From Sabethes cyaneus (lineage: Eukaryota; Arthropoda; Insecta; Diptera; Culicidae), in contig NC_071355.1 in assembly GCF_943734655.1 (NCBI RefSeq), positions 95,053,449 through 95,117,448 on the forward strand: DNA of 64,000 nucleotides, read 5' to 3'. Below, one piece after another: positions 38,455 through 49,800 of this stretch. Both the position numbers and the translations under genes were made by a program. Each line of letters opens with the position of its first letter. Positions within the stretch are counted from its first letter, which is position 1. Under the pieces are notes generated by a model. That model was not told the origin of the DNA. It searched no databases and saw only the letters and a list, made by a program, of their open reading frames with translations.

Positions 38455-38935
38455 TTTAGTTATGAAGCTGATGAGCAAACCGTTCAACACGACATTTGAA
38501 CGTTTCTTTCGAGATCTCAATGCACAAGCATACCAACACATTATTCCCTGTATTGATTCTTGATACTGAATTAGTACCAGGAACAATGTGTTGGTACGAA
38601 GGAGATCAAAAGAGAATGTGACACAGCTTTTACTCGAAAGCGCGGGCGTTTTATTGTCTCGTTCATCTTCAGCATTGAACAACTTACTACCACATATCCC
38701 TATGGCACGCGCTTTGATTCCATATTTTATCTAGTTAGGAAGCTAATGAACGAAACGTTCAACACGACTTTTGAACGTTACTTTAGAGATTAGCACCAGG
38801 AATAAAGTGTTGGTACGAAGGGGATTTGAAAGTAGAGCGCGGTTGGCGATTTGGCATGCATTAGGTATTCGCAAAATTTTCTCATTAACTCGTTCATTTT
38901 TAGCATTGAACAACTTACGCATATTGCTTGAGGTG
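38455..38935 (+). repeat. Diverged tandem duplication
   Basis: 38455-38690 and 38730-38925 share blocks in the same order: GAAGCTGATGAGC/GAAGCTAATGAAC, CGTTCAACACGAC, GTGTTGGTACGAAGG and AGCATTGAACAACTTAC. No coding function is apparent. Confidence 0.6.
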
Positions 38936-39094
38936 CGTGTGGTGTGGGCTTGTGCGCGCATCGCAGTAAGGTGGTAATTCTTGAACTTGGTTCAATAGGT
39001 AAATTGAACAAAAAGTTTTCGGTTCGTCATTAAAATTCAGAGACGAGTTTGCTGGTAAAGTAAACCGTCGTATTCCGTTGCTATTTAAATAAAT

Positions 39095-39271
39095 AGGGAT
39101 ATTCACGTAGCGCTTGCTATGTTGCGAATACGTAGTATTGCATACTTATACTGCCGCTACTCGCATAACAGTTCCATCTCCATAGAAACTGGAACTGCAA
39201 TGCGAATTGCGGCAGTATATACACAAAATACACCGTTTACGCAACATGGCAAGCGCTACGGTGAAAACCCC
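39095..39271. mobile_element. MITE with GTAGCGCTTGC termini
   Basis: GTAGCGCTTGCTATGTTGCG at 39107 and GTAGCGCTTGCCATGTTGCG in reverse complement near 39257 are inverted. The similarity extends outward to AGGG. About 177 bp. Confidence 0.65.
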
Positions 39272-40409
39272 TAATGTTTGTTTTATGATTAAAATATAGA
39301 AATGCGATAATAAAAAAAGCTGCGTATTAATTTGTATTTTCGCTGGTTGAACAGGTAAGCTAAGCCCCCACGAGTCGCCACTGCCGTTTGGAGAACAGGT
39401 AACAATGATCCTGTCTCTTGATCGGTCTAACCACGAATAATCTTCCGCACCGCTCATCTGTCATCACTCTCAATCCCCCTGTCACACGCCCCTTCTCTGT
39501 CGAACATCGGACACTGTAGTGTTACGTCGATTTCGCCTATATCTGAAACTCGCCGAAGAGATGTTAGTCGTTGTTTTCAGGGTAGAAGAGTTAATGCGGT
39601 TCTTTGCCGTCTTTTTTCTGGTCTGTACAATTTTTTTATTTGTTTTCTTTGTCGACTTCATGCGTATAGTCTTCCACACTTATTTTAGGCTTGGTGACTA
39701 TTTAGCTGGGTGGTAAGTTTAAGCACAGAGAATAGAAATCTATTCAGGAACAAATTTTTCGGGAATTCTTGGATAAAATTTCAAATTAAATCAACTAATA
39801 TGCTTGCGACACCACCACTATAGTTTCCCAACTAAATGATTCTTTTGATTTGCACGCTGACAATCTTTGGCTCCTCTGGCGCTAGTATATATGGACTGTA
39901 TGCGTTATGCTAGCGCCAGAAAGCTAGCTGTTGTGAGTTTAGTGTAGAATTTTATGCGCCTTTAGTGACATCATCACTATAGTTTCCCAACTAATTTGAC
40001 ATAAGTTTTATCCAAGTGGGGACCTTTCGCTTGGATGTCTGTTCTCTGTGGTACAACGGTGGTTTCTGTACCTATCTCTTTCACCGTTGTACGAAGCTAC
40101 AAATGCTCGATTTTTACAGCGCGCAGCGCCAATGACTGATAGTTGTGATAACAAAAACTAAGCAGAATTTTAAATTATTTATTATTTTGCAAAATTTTGG
40201 CAGATTTAACGCTAAATGCTCGACATCTTGAAATTTGTGTTTATATTTCGTGAATAGGAACAAAAACCAACGCTTAGGCCATGCAATTAGAGATTATCGG
40301 TGATGAGCACAACCACGTACAACGTACAGCAGTATGCCTGTCACCCTTCCGTTGTACATGTACAACGCTGTACACGTACAACGCTGGTACAATTGTATGT
40401 CTGTCTAGG
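39272..40409 (+). other. Intergenic repeats, unclassified
   Basis: ACTATAGTTTCCCAACTAA occurs twice (near 39819 and 39976), bracketing about 150 bp. This could be a target duplication. No gene seen. Confidence 0.35.
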
Positions 40410-40416
40410 GTATTAC

Positions 40417-41901
40417 CACAGAGAACAGACTACCAGCTAATTGACAAAAAGTGTGTAAAAGGTTTTTATGTAATTCAATAGAGCACCCCTCGAGCAGAAA
40501 GTGGCAAACTGAATCTTGATGTCGCTGCCATCGCTGCTACACCGAAAAAACTATACACGTGCGTTCAATGTGCAGAACACATAGATATTCTCCTGGTGCT
40601 AATCACTACAGTTTCATAAGAATAACACATGAATCATATTCAATAGGCGTTTTTGACAAGCTATCGCCCGCTTAGAGGCGCTGCATAAAAAAAGTGATGA
40701 AAAGTAAAATCGCTGTCAAACTCCATACATTTTTGAAAAAAGGTGAAATAAAATGCAGTTTTTGATTAACCCTTTCAATTGTCAGGATTTTAGATAGCGA
40801 AATATTGGAAGAAATTTGTTTATTTACGTTAAGGCAAGTGAAAATATTCGAATTAATTAACTTTATGGCAGAGAAATGTTAATGTTTGATTTTGTACCGC
40901 ATGAAACAAAAGTACATAGAGTCAGCTGTAAAGTTTACATATCCTGGATAGAGAATCACCAATTATTTTCAGTCTTCAGTGTTTTCCAATGTGTTTTCAA
41001 ATGCTAACGGATTTATTTTCGTGATAAGCATCATCTGCGCCAAGAACCAAACATATAACCTATCAGTTCGTAAACATAAATACACTTGCGAAGCTCTAAT
41101 AATCTTCCGAAACAGAAACAATATACATCAAGTGAAAGGTAATGCTTTTTCCTACCTTTATTATCCATTTTCATCATTCCCACTGTTGGTAATTCAATAA
41201 AATATTACATTTGAAGTCGAGTTCCATATAGGTGCCAGCAAGCATTTTGGGAATTGCACTTTTTTTGTAGTTCCAATAATCACAACCAGGTAGCGAACGG
41301 TTGCTCTTAGTTTTGCTCGAATTCGCCTATGGTAAAACCATGGGTAAAACACTTTCAGATGACCTGATATTCACATCAGCTCATCGTGAAAGCCACGTGA
41401 ATTTCAAATACAATGACATTTCATAAGAGTTACCCTTTGATTAAACGTGTAAAACCAGTGAAATATTTATAAAAACTTATACTTTAATTTCATGTGGATT
41501 GCAACAGGATACGATCTAAAACACGAGTAAAACACGTGGATTTGCAGTGCGAAAGCAGTGACTTGAAGGTTTGTTGGAAAAACATTGTTGTTTAACGTGT
41601 TTCCCATATGAAATATTTCATTTCACGTTAAATTGAAGGGAAACACTTTTGATACCCGAATGATTGACATATGAAACAAGATTATCAATATTTGCACGTT
41701 GAAATTCATGTGTAAGATCTTTTGGTAACGCCGTGTCTATTTTTATCAGTGTATGTAACTCCAGCACAAAGAAATAATGATAAAGGTACATGGATTTTTT
41801 TTTTGATGCGTTTTTCAAACTATTTCTGGAGGGCGCTACCGACAGATTTTACACACAAAAAATCAATTACTTCCTTCGAGCATGTTAATCTGTTCTCTGT
41901 G
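40417..41901 (-). mobile_element. Composite CACAG MITE carrying a nested transposon
   Basis: The outer ends CACAGAGAACAG and CTGTTCTCTGTG are flanked by GTATTAC at 40410-40416 and 41902-41908. 40417-40539 and 41752-41901 together equal the intact MITE at 38026-38308 in reverse complement. The nested element lies between them. Confidence 0.85.
40540..41751. mobile_element. Nested 1.2-kb DNA transposon, CAC...GTG ends, TA site
   Basis: It starts CACCGAAAAAACTATACACG. Its right end in reverse complement is CACTGATAAAAATAGACACG. TA flanks both sides (40538-40539 and 41752-41753). The uninterrupted MITE at 38026 proves the empty site. No transposase frame is seen. The ends resemble those of the 11.3-kb element in HMCES. 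Confidence 0.8.
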
Positions 41902-42159
41902 GTATTACCTTGGCCATTCTCTTCTTTGAGTTTCTCTTCTAGCAGTCGAACACCGGTTTTCGAGCAGTTACATATATTTTAGAAAAATGTAAATGGCATC
42001 TCTGTCTCTAGACATGTGACTTTGTTGATGTTTTGAATCAGCAGTGTGACTGTGTCGTTCATTAAAGCATTATTTTTATTTGAAACTTTAGTGCTATAAA
42101 ATCCATATTTTGTATTTAGTTAATTCAAATTTTTAAAAGATTCAAAGAGGCCCGTTATA

Positions 42160-42893
42160 ATGGTATAGTCATTCCTTAATATATTAAATGATACTTATGT
42201 TCATATGTACATATTCTTCTCAACAGCCAAAGCATATTTTGAAAGAACTTGCTCAGTGCAAGCACCCACAGAGTCGAAAAACGTTGGCTTTAGTGAGAAA
42301 AATAAAAAAGTAAGTATAAACCGTATGTTCTATTATTACTCATATTCTTCAAACAACACAAAACCAACATAAATTTATTTACCAATAGAATCAACCATCG
42401 CGAAAAGAAAAAAGTTAATCATGCCAGCAAAGCGAATATTATCGGGAAAAAGTTGGGTTGGTTCGCTGAACGAGTGGAAGACAAGAGTGAACCTCTGAAA
42501 AGTTCTGAATATTTACAGTTAATCGAACTGTGCGTAAAGATATAATTCATTTACGACATACGTTATACCTATTGTCCATTTTATACTATTTCTTTTTATA
42601 GGTACCTTTCTCGTTTCAACGAGGAATTAGATCAAATTAAGCTGGTACAATCTATTAACAAACAGCGTAATAATCAATACGCATCTCGCGAGGCAGCCAT
42701 CAGAATAACCCTTGAGAAGGAGGTTGGTGGCTTCAATGGTGGTGGTATAGAATTACCGGATCTCTGTAACGAGGAAGAATTTCGACAATTTCAGCGATGG
42801 GATGGAAATGCTCAAACGATTCAACACCTGCGATTGCATTTTATTTCTCGTAAAAGCCTTATGGCACGAAGCACAAATGATACCAGTCAATAA
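42160..42893 (+). CDS. Tma16: TMA16 ribosome-biogenesis factor, four exons
   Basis: Proposed exons are 42160-42162 (ATG only), 42227-42309, 42389-42529 and 42602-42893, summing to 173 codons including the stop. Product blocks PKHILKELAQCKHPQSRKTL, NIIGKKLGWF, IELYLSRFNEELDQIKLVQS and EKEVGGFNGGGIELPDL match the TMA16 family (human 203 residues). This is a nuclear protein that binds pre-60S ribosomal particles. Introns 1, 2 and 3 are 64, 79 and 72 bp. Exon 1 with the ATG alone and a GTATAG donor is the least certain part. Intron 3 must use GTGCGT to keep the IELYLSRF reading. The stop overlaps an AATAAA at 42889-42894. Confidence 0.88.
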
Positions 42894-42898
42894 ACAAC

Positions 42899-43841
42899 TT
42901 ATTTTATCTCATCATCAGGCCGTTGTTTCTTTTCTGGTGGTTCCTCTGAAGGCGTTTTATTTTCATGTGCAGGTTCCTCGGTATTTCTTTTTTGGACAAT
43001 TAACCAAGATTGCATAATTTTATTTTTACCTTTTGTTGGCGACTTGGGTTCTGATTCTTTGTGACTGATTGGTTTGTTGCATTGTTCAGATTTATTTCTA
43101 GAGTTATTCACCAAATTCGAGACTGCGTACCATTGAATGGAGTCACTTGGTTTCAACATGTTTAACGCTTGATTAACTCCAACATGTCGAAAGTCTAACC
43201 ATGCGGTTACCTCTTCTTCTGTTTCCAGTATTGCAGGAATACGATGATGAATTGTGGAGAATTTTTCGTTAGATTCGAATGTTATAATAGTATAGCTATA
43301 TAATTTGTCTCCATTTTCGTTTACCCAGATATCAAAAAGCCCGGCTATTTTTAAAAGTGTAATACCACCCTTGCTCAAGTTCCACGTTGACTTATCTTCC
43401 ATTCTTACAGCTTCGTTTTGCGGCATGTGAACAAAAAATGCCTGCCGCTCAGATGCTTTATCTTTTTTCGTTGTTTGCCATTCATAAAATCCTTCACACA
43501 AAATGACGCATCTTTGGCCTGCGTTCAACGGTGGACTATACAACTTGGACATGACCAATCCTTCAAGTCTGCAGTTGTTTGTTGTTAAGCCATGTCTTCT
43601 ATAGTCACCTTTGTGCCAGCTTGGCACCATACTCCACATCATCGGAACGATAACACGCTCGGTACTAGCCGCTTGATCATCGAAATGAATAGCCGAAGCT
43701 AGCACGGGGGTTATATCTGTGGGTGCAATATTGTAAGATGGGCTATATTTTCGTCCACAATTAAACTCATTGCGATATTCTGGTGGCACTGATTTACTTT
43801 CGGGCGTTCGCCGATATTTGCAGCAGTGCTGGATCTCCCTA
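42899..43841 (-). CDS. Hmces: HMCES main coding segment (3' of insertion)
   Basis: Encodes from REIQHCCKYRR through the SRAP core to the acidic/basic tail ending PDDEIK. The open frame seems to begin upstream (to 43888), but those first residues come from the transposon terminus. A minus-strand AATAAA lies at 42840-42845, inside TMA16 exon 4, so the two 3' ends probably overlap. Confidence 0.92.
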
Positions 43842-46800
43842 CACTGAGAAAAAAACCATGGTAATGCGAAACATGTATGCATGGTCATCTTAAATATATT
43901 GCAATATTGTAGCGCTTACCATGATTATTGTCAACTTGAGAAGTTTCGTGGTTAAAACTACTATGACAACAAGCAAATCGCTGACTATTTCCGTGGTTAA
44001 ATTGACTTTTCTCTCATACTTCTAATGACAATATTTTTGCAGCTTGATATAACAATATTAAATTGTCAACAGGACCATAAAATTGGTAACTTACTAACTG
44101 TAAGAATATCATGGTAGTTTTAACATTTTTATGGGTTATCGTAACAATATAAGTTTAGTGCTTTTCAACCGACTATGGAAACGCGTTTCTTGATGACAAT
44201 TTTATGTTTATTTTGCCCTTTTTCTTTCTGTCATTTGAAACCGCACCGCCATTACGAAAAATTTGAGTCACAAGTGATGTGCTTAGTTGTGAGTTTTTTT
44301 GTTTTTATTAAATTTTTTTTTGATATTATGAACAATTTGTTAGTGCAAAACAAATAATAAAAAAAATCTAATCTTTAAGTGACAAATTGTATTAAATTAT
44401 TTTCTGTGTACGTGAAAACAGGTTGAATTATTTTACTGTGTACTGTACTAACAAAAACAAACTGCTAAACTGTTATGGTGTAATCGGTGTTATTTATAGC
44501 TTGTCTGTTTTATTTTTTTAATTGCGGATGGTGCTGGACTTCCGCTCTAAACAGTTCAATCGGTGGTTTAGACGTGTCCGTGAAGTGTTTTTGGATAAAA
44601 CGTGAAATGATGTCCAAATATTTCCATTTAACTTGACTGCGGCGAGGGAGCTGCGGGATAGACTGTTGGAAACGTATATTTGGAACTGTAATAAAGGCAA
44701 TTTATATATCCTATCTGCATGCAGACCATCATCTATAGGTAGTATTCGATATTTTTTGATTGTATGAATTATTGGTACAGCCTGAATTCGTTAATTGGGC
44801 CACGACTGCACTCCAGCTGATTCGCTAATTGGGCCGACTGACAGTTGTTAGAAATTTCTAAACTCGAAAATTCCATACAATTTTGACATTCAAGTTGTCA
44901 CATAGCCCAATTAGCGAACATCCAATTAACGAACCGCCCAATTAACGAACCACCAATTAACGAAACTTTGCTGTATTATCTTTTCTTTAATATTCGTCAG
45001 GTATATTTGGATTACTACACATGAGACGCAAACTACTAGGAGCAAATTGTGATAAATAACTTTTTTAGGAAATGTACTGGCTAAGCTATGGCTTTACGAT
45101 TGCCAATTGCAATCCTTGAGCGTAAAATATACCCTTGTGAATTAGTCAATGACCTGGTGAGTAACGGTTGACAATTTAATAGTCATAATTTAATTGAAAT
45201 GTTTTATACAGATCGAGTAATCCTTAAGCGACAAACATGCTCTTGAGTTAGGCCTTAGAGAGATCGCAATATGTGGAGGCGCGAGTGGAAAAGCACTATC
45301 GCAAGCGATTGAGCAGAGAATCATTACTGAACATAGATTGCAAATTGCATCAAAAGTTGCGAAACACAAGAATCTTGCAGACAGGTATGCATTTAATGTT
45401 TTTATTGTATTAGCTATTAATATGCTTTGATTTCAAATTCTCTTTTATAAAAATTACTCAATCTGAGCAATTACTTTAGATACATTAATTTCTCTTCCAT
45501 GAGTAGGTGGTTTGTTGAGTCCTTCAGCAACCGCCAGTTTTAGTTTCATGTATAGCATGTAACCTAACCTAATAACCCAATAACCAACACTCTCTACTTT
45601 TAAAAGCCGCAATTACCGTCACCGAGAAAAATTGGAATAATGCGAACGATTGCCATGTCCCCATTATACTATATCTGCTCGATTTTTCGTACTTCTGAGC
45701 GATAACACTGATCTTGAATAACTGTCAAGAATTGCGTTATGAAACTCCCTCTTCTGTTGAGTACTCTTACCACTGCGTCCATTATTTTGAACTATTGTGC
45801 TATGCCCCGTTTATTTCTTTTACTGTACGCTTCAAGCTTACCCATCACTTGTTAAGTAAGTAATAGGCTCGTAGCTGGAGCGAGACAGGTACCAATCAGG
45901 GATGACTTGGTTTTTGAACGTTGTTACCTTGATCGGCGACGCAAAGCAGATCTCCCTTGGCTCTGGTAGACCATTTTTGGGATACTGCACTCTACGTCCT
46001 ATTAGTGCTCCACAATTGCAGAGCAAGTGTTCCGAGGTATCACGCTCGGCATTACACAAGCGACAAATGTTATCTTGTACGAAACCGAGATTCCGAAGAT
46101 GGTATTTACTCGCACAATGTCCTGTCACAAGACCGGTAAGCGTGCTGAGATTTCTTGATGTCAACTTTTGAGTAACCCTAATACACGGCGTTATAATTTT
46201 TTTGATTGTTTGAGGGATTGTACGGCCATCCAATTGGCCATGCCTGTTCGGCTCTCCCGTTGTGTCAGCTCACTTTTCAGCACACAGTCAGGGATGCAGC
46301 GAAATGGATTTGGAACCGTGAATGGAGGGTTAGATCCACATCTGGCTGGTTCGTCTGCAAGTTCATTCCACTCTATAGCGCAATGACCAGGAACCTAGTA
46401 CAATTTTACCGAGTTCACTTGGCTTAGTTGCCGTAAGAAGCAATTGCAATCCCAGACAATTTTTGAGGAGCACTTAAAAACTTTAAAGGCTTTTAGTGCC
46501 GCTCCCATACCAATGAAACACAAATTTCCACGTAACTCGTGAACTAATCAAGCAAGTGGAACAAAATATGACATATGGGTGTTTTTGGAGACAAGAATGT
46601 TTTCTATGATGAATTGAAACCTTTCCCCGCTTCAGGAGAGGGGGCTCCTATACAAATGAAATACAAATTTCCTTATAACTCGAGAACTAGTTAATCAAAT
46701 GGAACCATATTTGGCATGTGGGTGTTTTTGGAGGCATGAATTTTTTCTATGATGAAATTGGACCCCTCTCGGTTTTTAGGAGGGGGGGGGGGCTCCCATG

Positions 46801-49800
46801 CAAATGAAATACAAATTTCCTTATAACTCGAGAAGTAATCAAGCAAATGGAACCAAATTTGGCATGTGGGGGGGTTTTGGAGCCAGCATTCTTTTAATGA
46901 TGGTTTGAGACCCCTCACCCCTGTGGTAGGGGGATAAGGACTCTCATACAAATAAAACAGAAATTTTTGCGTAACTCAAAAACTAATCGAATTCGAGCAA
47001 TTTTAGATTCTTTCATAAAACATTAATCTTGTTATTGATTAACCACCAAAAACTATCAATAGTAACATTAGATAATTCAGCGTGCGACGGCCACACGCCG
47101 CGAGTGTTGCCGGCGACCTGCAGTCGGAAGCGCCGGCCACTGTGAGGGGCAGCCCCCCGTAGAGATTACCTCTATCTAGGTTTATTTATTTTCCTAGATC
47201 TACTGACCTCTATTACTTTCCTTCAGTTGGGTCACCCCTGCGAAATGGTACTTTCTACGAAAAGATTTTCCGTGAAATGGTACATCCCGCGTAAGGTTTT
47301 TCGCGAAATAGTATTTTGCGAAACTCTATATTCCGCGTTATAGTCAACCGAGAATTGGTGTTCCGCAAAATGGTATTCGGCTAAATGGTTTGCAATGATG
47401 GCGAATATCTAAATGCTATCCGCTTTATTTTATCAGGCTAAGCAATGGGGGAAGTTTGTCGGGTCAGCTAGTTTGTTATATACTACAAAGTTTTAAATAA
47501 ACATGTATTTTGTTCTACCAGTTCAATAGGGGCAAGATGGGTTAGACTGAAAAAGACTTGTGTGGCACTCTATGTTTGTCCATATATCTATATTTTTGAG
47601 TTTATTTATTGTTGTTATTAAATAAGTTTTTAGCTGGCCCGGCATATATTTTATCCACAAAACAGTTAATGCGGCAAAAGGGTAGTTTTCCGACATTTCA
47701 CTTTTTGTCTGATATAACTTTTATTTTGTTTCGTTTTATTTATTTTGGTTATTTTTGGATTTATATTATTAGTGATTTATCTAAATAAATGATAAGCTGC
47801 TTAAAATTGAATTCGTAGAAAAACGCATCGGGTACTTTCCTTAGGTGACCCGTCTTGCTCCACCTGACCCTATATTCTATTATAGCTATTATCGCTGCCT
47901 GGACGACTGTGGGCCAGTCTCCCATAGCTACAGATATTCTTGTTCTGGGACCGTACACTCCAGCACCCATTTTGACTTCCATTTTTGACCTGTCGGTATA
48001 GAACTTGATTGAACCACTGTGGAAGCTAGGTCCCTCCCCAACTCATACCGAACGTGAGGGTTCGTTTAATGTGTATGGGATGTCATAGTTGGTTCTAGCT
48101 TCCATCCAATCACTATTCATTTCCGCAGCTGGACCGACAAACAGGTAGAAGATTCAGGATACTCAAGTGACCGGTTTTATCTCCGTCGAGTATTGTCTTC
48201 AATCGTTTAAGTGTTAGGACAATTTTCTTAGCCTCTAACTGAACATGTTGGTTCAGGGGTAGTAAGTGGAGGATAGCTTCTAGAAGCTTTGAAAGTGTGC
48301 TTTTCATTGCTCCAGTTACGGCCATGCATGATAATCGTTGAAGTTTGTTCAAATTTTCAATAGCTGTGGCTTTTATTAGTTTTTGGCCGCCATACCTACG
48401 AGGCATAAGCTATCTTAGGTCTCACAACGGCGGTATAGACCCACATCACCATTTTTGGTTTGAGGACCCATTTTTTTCCTACCAGTCTAGAACATACCCA
48501 TAAGGCAGTCTGCCTTGCTAATTATTAAATCTAAGTGTGCGTGCCAAGATAGTTTAGCGTATAGGATTACTCCTGAGACGAGACTCTACATTTAATTTCT
48601 TCCTTAAGGTGTAGAGATTGTAATTTCAGTTTCTTCTTCCTAGTGAAACAACACAAACAATTGTTGTTATAGAGGGATTGATGCCCAGGCCTTCTTTACT
48701 ACACCAAGGCCCTCTGCATTCTATCCGATATCACGTCGTCGAATCTTCAAAGAACCATGATGACCAAATCATCAGCAAAACCCACAAATTCGAAACCTTT
48801 TGCCTCTTAGCTTCTCACAAGATCAGGTCCAAGACTTCCTGCCTCATAGCATTCATGAATGTAGGTTCATTGTTTTTATTAGCAATGTCGATATTGTTTA
48901 ACGAGAGAAATTCTAAAAGGCACTCATCTCGATTGTTGATGTCGGTGCCAGCGAGGTGGTGTGGCTGTCAAATCACATACATTGTCCATGTCCCACTCAT
49001 TGGTTTTAATACCTTTGGTGCTGGGACCTACTTAAAGGTTGATTCGTTTTAAAACAACTGAAATTAATTAGAAAGCAGTTAAACGTAGCCTTTTAGTTAT
49101 AATTTAACTATTATTAGCTGTTATTTTCGATACGCTGGCTGGTTCCAAATTGTCGCCATTCATGGATGTTTAGTCCGCAAAATTTTGACAATTTCACAAT
49201 TGATGACAATTTTTTTTAATGTTTGCGTTGGCTAAGACAGCAGCTCTCGAAGGATCATATTTGTCATCATAGAAGAACTTACATGTTCTTGTTTGAATAC
49301 CTTGTATTCTTGCTTTGTAGACCCAGGGCTCTTGAATCAGGGGTGGTATTGCGATTTTCGTTTCGAGTGATTTTAGTTCGTTTCGCCCATTCATTTAACG
49401 TGGTCGAAACGAACCAAAATCACTCGAAACGAGAATCGCAATGTCACCCCAGGGCCAGGTCCACACCGTGTTCGATAAACCTCCTGAAAATTACGCCCGA
49501 AACAGCTTTCGCAAGTGGAAGGTTTATCTGCACTGTATTTTTGTGATTTTTCCGCTCACTGGCATTTAGGAGAGACGGAATTACCGGAGGTTTGGCCTCA
49601 TGGAGGCCGTAGTTTTCTTACTACCAGTAGCCGAACACACTTTGGATCGAGGGGGAGCTGGCTTCGTGTGGTCTCGCCTTTCCCACGTATATTACCGGAG
49701 TTTCCTAGAGACCACTTTTTTGGTTCCGCTCGAGGTTTCCACTCCTAGCGCCGAGGTTGCGACCCCGTTGACGACCGAGCGTATCATACTCCACCCGTTT

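Larger units (their letters stand above)
45838..49050 (-). mobile_element. I-clade LINE remnant, interrupted
   Basis: On the minus strand from 49050 down: endonuclease end (DECLLEFLSLNNIDIANKN), RT C-terminus (KLSWHAHLDLIISKADC; RLSCMAVTGAMKSTLSKLLE at 48113-48406), RNase H start (GAGVYGPRTRISVAMGD at 47761-47982), RNase H end (GHCAIEWNELADEPARCG near 46370), and a Cys-rich tail (CRLCNAERDTSEHLLCNC at 45838-46233). A foldback arm at about 46500-47400 splits the RNase H region. The RT active site is gone. Confidence 0.75.
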
